Origin: Rhodanobacteraceae bacterium
GTDB lineage: Bacteria > Pseudomonadota > Gammaproteobacteria > Xanthomonadales > Rhodanobacteraceae
Direction: 5' to 3'
DNA length: 33,714 bases
NCBI GenBank assembly: GCA_025924775.1
Contig: JAICHS010000003.1
Coordinates: 1 to 33,714, forward strand
Part shown: piece by piece, positions 31,422-33,714 of the stretch
Layout: each line of letters opens with the position of its first letter
How positions within the stretch are numbered: the first letter of the stretch is position 1
Translations under genes and position numbers: made by a program
The notes under the pieces: generated by a model
Told to the model about the DNA's origin: nothing
Seen by the model: only the letters and a program-made list of their open reading frames with translations
Databases searched by the model: none

Positions 31422-32107
31422 GGATTCCGTGTCTGGAACAGGGCCGCGAACCGCCGTGCCGCGGCGCGCACGTCGCGGGCGCTGAACACCGCCGAGACCA
31501 CGGCCAGGTAGTCCGCGCCGGCCGCAACCAGGGGTCCGGCATTTTCAGGGGTAATGCCACCGATCGCCACCAGCGGCAGGCCGAGGGATCGCGCGTCACG
31601 CAGCAGCGCCGGCGTGGCGTAGCGGGTGACGCGCTTGGTCGTGGTCGGAAAGAACGCGCCGAACGCAAGGTAGTCCGCGCCCGCCTGCGCGGCTTCGCGG
31701 GCGCGGGCCAGCGAGTCGTAGCAAGACACGCCAATGATCGCGTCGTCGCCCAGGCGTGCACGCGCAACCGCGACCCGTGCGTCGTCCTCGCCCAGATGCA
31801 CGCCCTCCGCACCGCTGGCGGCGGCCAGCTCGACATCGTCGTTGATGATCAGTGGTACCTCGAACTCACGGCATAGCGCGGCCAAGGCCCGCGCTTCGCG
31901 CAGGCGCCGATCGTCAGCGTGCGTCTTGTCGCGGTATTGCAGCAGCGTGCCCCCCCCCTCGAGCGCCGCGCGCACGACCGCCAGAAGATCGTCGCGGGGG
32001 CCGTCGGTGATGGCGTACAGGCCCGCAGTGAGCGTGATCAAAGGGCGGTGCGGATGCGTGGTTCGAAGGGGTGGCTGGAATTCAGGCACGGCGTGCGGTT
32101 GACCCAA
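31418..32107 (-). CDS. thiE: Thiamine phosphate synthase
   Basis: [46 protein letters not shown]...[22 protein letters not shown]...[33 protein letters not shown]; true start may be internal. Stop overlaps hemL ATG. Confidence 0.95.
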   Translation of the reverse strand: MGQPHAVPEFQPPLRTTHPHRPLITLTAGLYAITDGPRDDLLAVVRAALEGGGTLLQYRDKTHADDRRLREARALAALCREFEVPLIINDDVELAAASGAEGVHLGEDDARVAVARARLGDDAIIGVSCYDSLARAREAAQAGADYLAFGAFFPTTTKRVTRYATPALLRDARSLGLPLVAIGGITPENAGPLVAAGADYLAVVSAVFSARDVRAAARRFAALFQTRNP

Positions 32108-32112
32108 GTCAA
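32099..32112. promoter_or_regulatory. FNR/Anr-like box TTGAC-ccaa-GTCAA upstream of rubredoxin
   Basis: Perfect 5-4-5 palindrome, one base per half-site from TTGAT-N4-ATCAA; 70-83 nt upstream of ATG 32182. Confidence 0.4.
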
Positions 32113-32181
32113 GGCTCCACTTTCATGCGGAGGCACAACTTGCGACAATAGGCCCATTCTCTCATTGCGTCACGTCCTGCC

Positions 32182-32379
32182 ATGAATGCTGCTGCCGAAA
32201 CCGTTGTCTACCGCAAGTTCATGTGCGTGGTCTGCGGCTTCATCTACGATGAGGAAGCCGGGCTGCCGGAAGAAGGCATCGAGCCTGGCACACGCTGGGA
32301 AGATCTTCCCGACACCTGGACATGCCCGGACTGCGGCGTGACCAAGGACGACTTCGAGATGATCGAGGTCGACGACTGA
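32182..32379 (+). CDS. Rubredoxin
   Basis: [50 protein letters not shown]; two CxxC knuckles. Confidence 0.97.
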   Translation: MNAAAETVVYRKFMCVVCGFIYDEEAGLPEEGIEPGTRWEDLPDTWTCPDCGVTKDDFEMIEVDD

Positions 32380-32712
32380 GGGTTGCCGCGGCCTCTGTGT
32401 GGGCCGGCCCTGCAGGTGCCCTAGCCGAAGATGCAGCAACTTTGCCCAGTGGCGCAACCCCGCGTCCGCGCATCGGCGAAATACCGGATACCGTTTTCGC
32501 GACCGGCAGGCCCGGCTGTCACTTCGTTGCCCCAATTGCGTCATGCCGTGTACATGCCGGTGTGCTTGCATGGAAGCGTTGGACGTTCGGGGAGATGCGC
32601 ACATGCGCGAATTCGTGCCGTTTGATGATCGCTGGTTCGACGACGAGCCACCGGGTCCGCTGGTGCCGCTGCGCGCCAGTTTCACCTGTCTGCGCGACCC
32701 GGACGGTGTGTT

Positions 32713-33180
32713 TCACTGGGTACCCGCGGACACGTTGGAAAACGTGGCGGCATCGCCCTTGCGGACGCCCAGCCGGGCCGTGGTGCCGGCATTGAGTTCC
32801 AGCACATAACGCGCGGGCGCGTGGCTTGGATACAGCTTGCACGGATCGGCTTTGCACGGCTGGGCATCGGCCTGGATGGCCACCAAGTGGCGTCCGGCGT
32901 CGAAGTACAGGATATCCAGCGGGATCAGGGTATTCTTCATCCAGAACGTCCGTGGCGCCTCGTCCTGGAACACGAACAGCATGCCGTGGTTGGCGGGCAT
33001 CGATGTCCGTTCCATCAGGCCATGCTCCTGCTCCGCGGGCGTGGTCGCCAGTTCCACGCTGAAAGCATGCCCGCCCAGGGTGACGCGGGGCGTGTCTGGC
33101 GTGGTGGCCGGTCCGGCACAAGCTGGACACGCCAGCACGGCCGCGAGCAGTGGTGCGCCAAGCAGGGAAATCGTTCGCAT
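32713..33180 (-). CDS. DUF192 family secreted protein
   Basis: MRTISLLGAPLLAAVLACPACAG signal peptide, then VELATTPAEQEHGLMERTSMPANHGMLFVFQDEAPRTFWMKNTLIPLDILYFD. ORF extends upstream to 33249; start at MRTIS preferred. Confidence 0.9.
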   Translation of the reverse strand: MRTISLLGAPLLAAVLACPACAGPATTPDTPRVTLGGHAFSVELATTPAEQEHGLMERTSMPANHGMLFVFQDEAPRTFWMKNTLIPLDILYFDAGRHLVAIQADAQPCKADPCKLYPSHAPARYVLELNAGTTARLGVRKGDAATFSNVSAGTQ

Positions 33181-33333
33181 CGGAGCCGCCTTGGTCGGGT
33201 GAAAACCGCAGTGTAGCGCGCTGTTCGCGCAGGCTCTTCCAAAGTGCAATCGATCGGGCTATCCTTATCGGCCCGCGCGACGCAAAGCGTCAAACGGGAA
33301 GTTTCCGGGCTGCAAAAACTTTTCCGAAAGTTG

Positions 33334-33361
33334 TTGACAGGGTCCGAAAGCTCGTTACAAT
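33334..33361 (+). promoter_or_regulatory. rRNA operon promoter P1: TTGACA-N16-TACAAT, AT-rich upstream region
   Basis: TTGACA 33334-33339, TACAAT 33356-33361, followed by GGGCGGCT; A/T-tract (gcaaaaacttttcc) just upstream as a possible UP element. Confidence 0.8.
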
Positions 33362-33583
33362 GGGCGGCTCACGTGACGAAATGTCCGTGATGCGGAACCG
33401 CAAGGTGACGCACCGCAAAGTTCCTTGACAGTGTGCACAGGTGACTTGTGTGGGCGGCTTGCAGGTGGATGAAAGTTCATCGATGCAAGACGTCCAAACT
33501 TTGAAACAGTGATTCAGCGATGAATTGCAGTTCAGGGTTCGGACTCTCAGAAGTATAGGCAGCCTTCGGGTTGTCGAAACCTT

Positions 33584-33714
33584 AAGTGAAGAGTTTGATC
33601 CTGGCTCAGATTGAACGCTGGCGGCATGCCTAACACATGCAAGTCGAACGGCAGCATGAGAGAGCTTGCTCTCTTGATGGCGAGTGGCGGACGGGTGAGG
33701 AATACATCGGAATC
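33584..33714 (+). rRNA. rrs: 16S ribosomal RNA, 5' end (truncated by window)
   Basis: GAAGAGTTTGATCCTGGCTCAGATTGAACGCTGGCGGCATGCCTAACACATGCAAGTCGAACGGCAGC...GGCGAGTGGCGGACGGGTGAGGAATACATCGG. Confidence 0.98.

Noticed and set aside
32604-32809. Short plus-strand ORF (MREFVPFDDRWFDDEPPGPLVPLRASFTC...) between rubredoxin and DUF192
   Set aside because: Overlaps the 3' end of the DUF192 gene on the opposite strand and has no recognised family; could be real but not supportable here.

Overview
This looks like an ordinary chromosomal region from a high-GC gammaproteobacterium, probably Xanthomonadales/Rhodanobacteraceae judging by gene content and order. It runs from the 3' end of ftsZ through lpxC, dciA (DUF721), an M23 peptidase and secA, then an Ada-like methyltransferase, a Rieske protein, purL, metF, fba (class I), a TonB_C-like protein, pyk, ppa, a prolyl oligopeptidase, hppA, a PEP-mutase-like protein, a PPi-type pfk, adk, mpl, a LON-domain protein, a periplasmic protein plus a SufR-like regulator, a VOC protein, hemL, thiE, rubredoxin, DUF192, and the start of a 16S rRNA operon. 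I found no phage, CRISPR, tRNA or complete IS. The most interesting material is small repetitive DNA. (i) A 'GGGGTCAGAGT...ACTCTGACCCC' palindrome sits in an intergenic gap and again in frame inside mpl. (ii) A different REP-like double hairpin sits in frame inside purL. (iii) A dispersed ~110-150 bp intergenic repeat family has at least five copies. Further points are a pyrophosphate/glycolysis gene neighbourhood (ppa, K+-independent hppA, PPi-type pfk, fba, pyk), a two-gene operon with a palindromic operator candidate, an FNR/Anr-like box before rubredoxin, and a possible decayed second rrn promoter. All calls come from reading sequence and the supplied translations; no database search was run.
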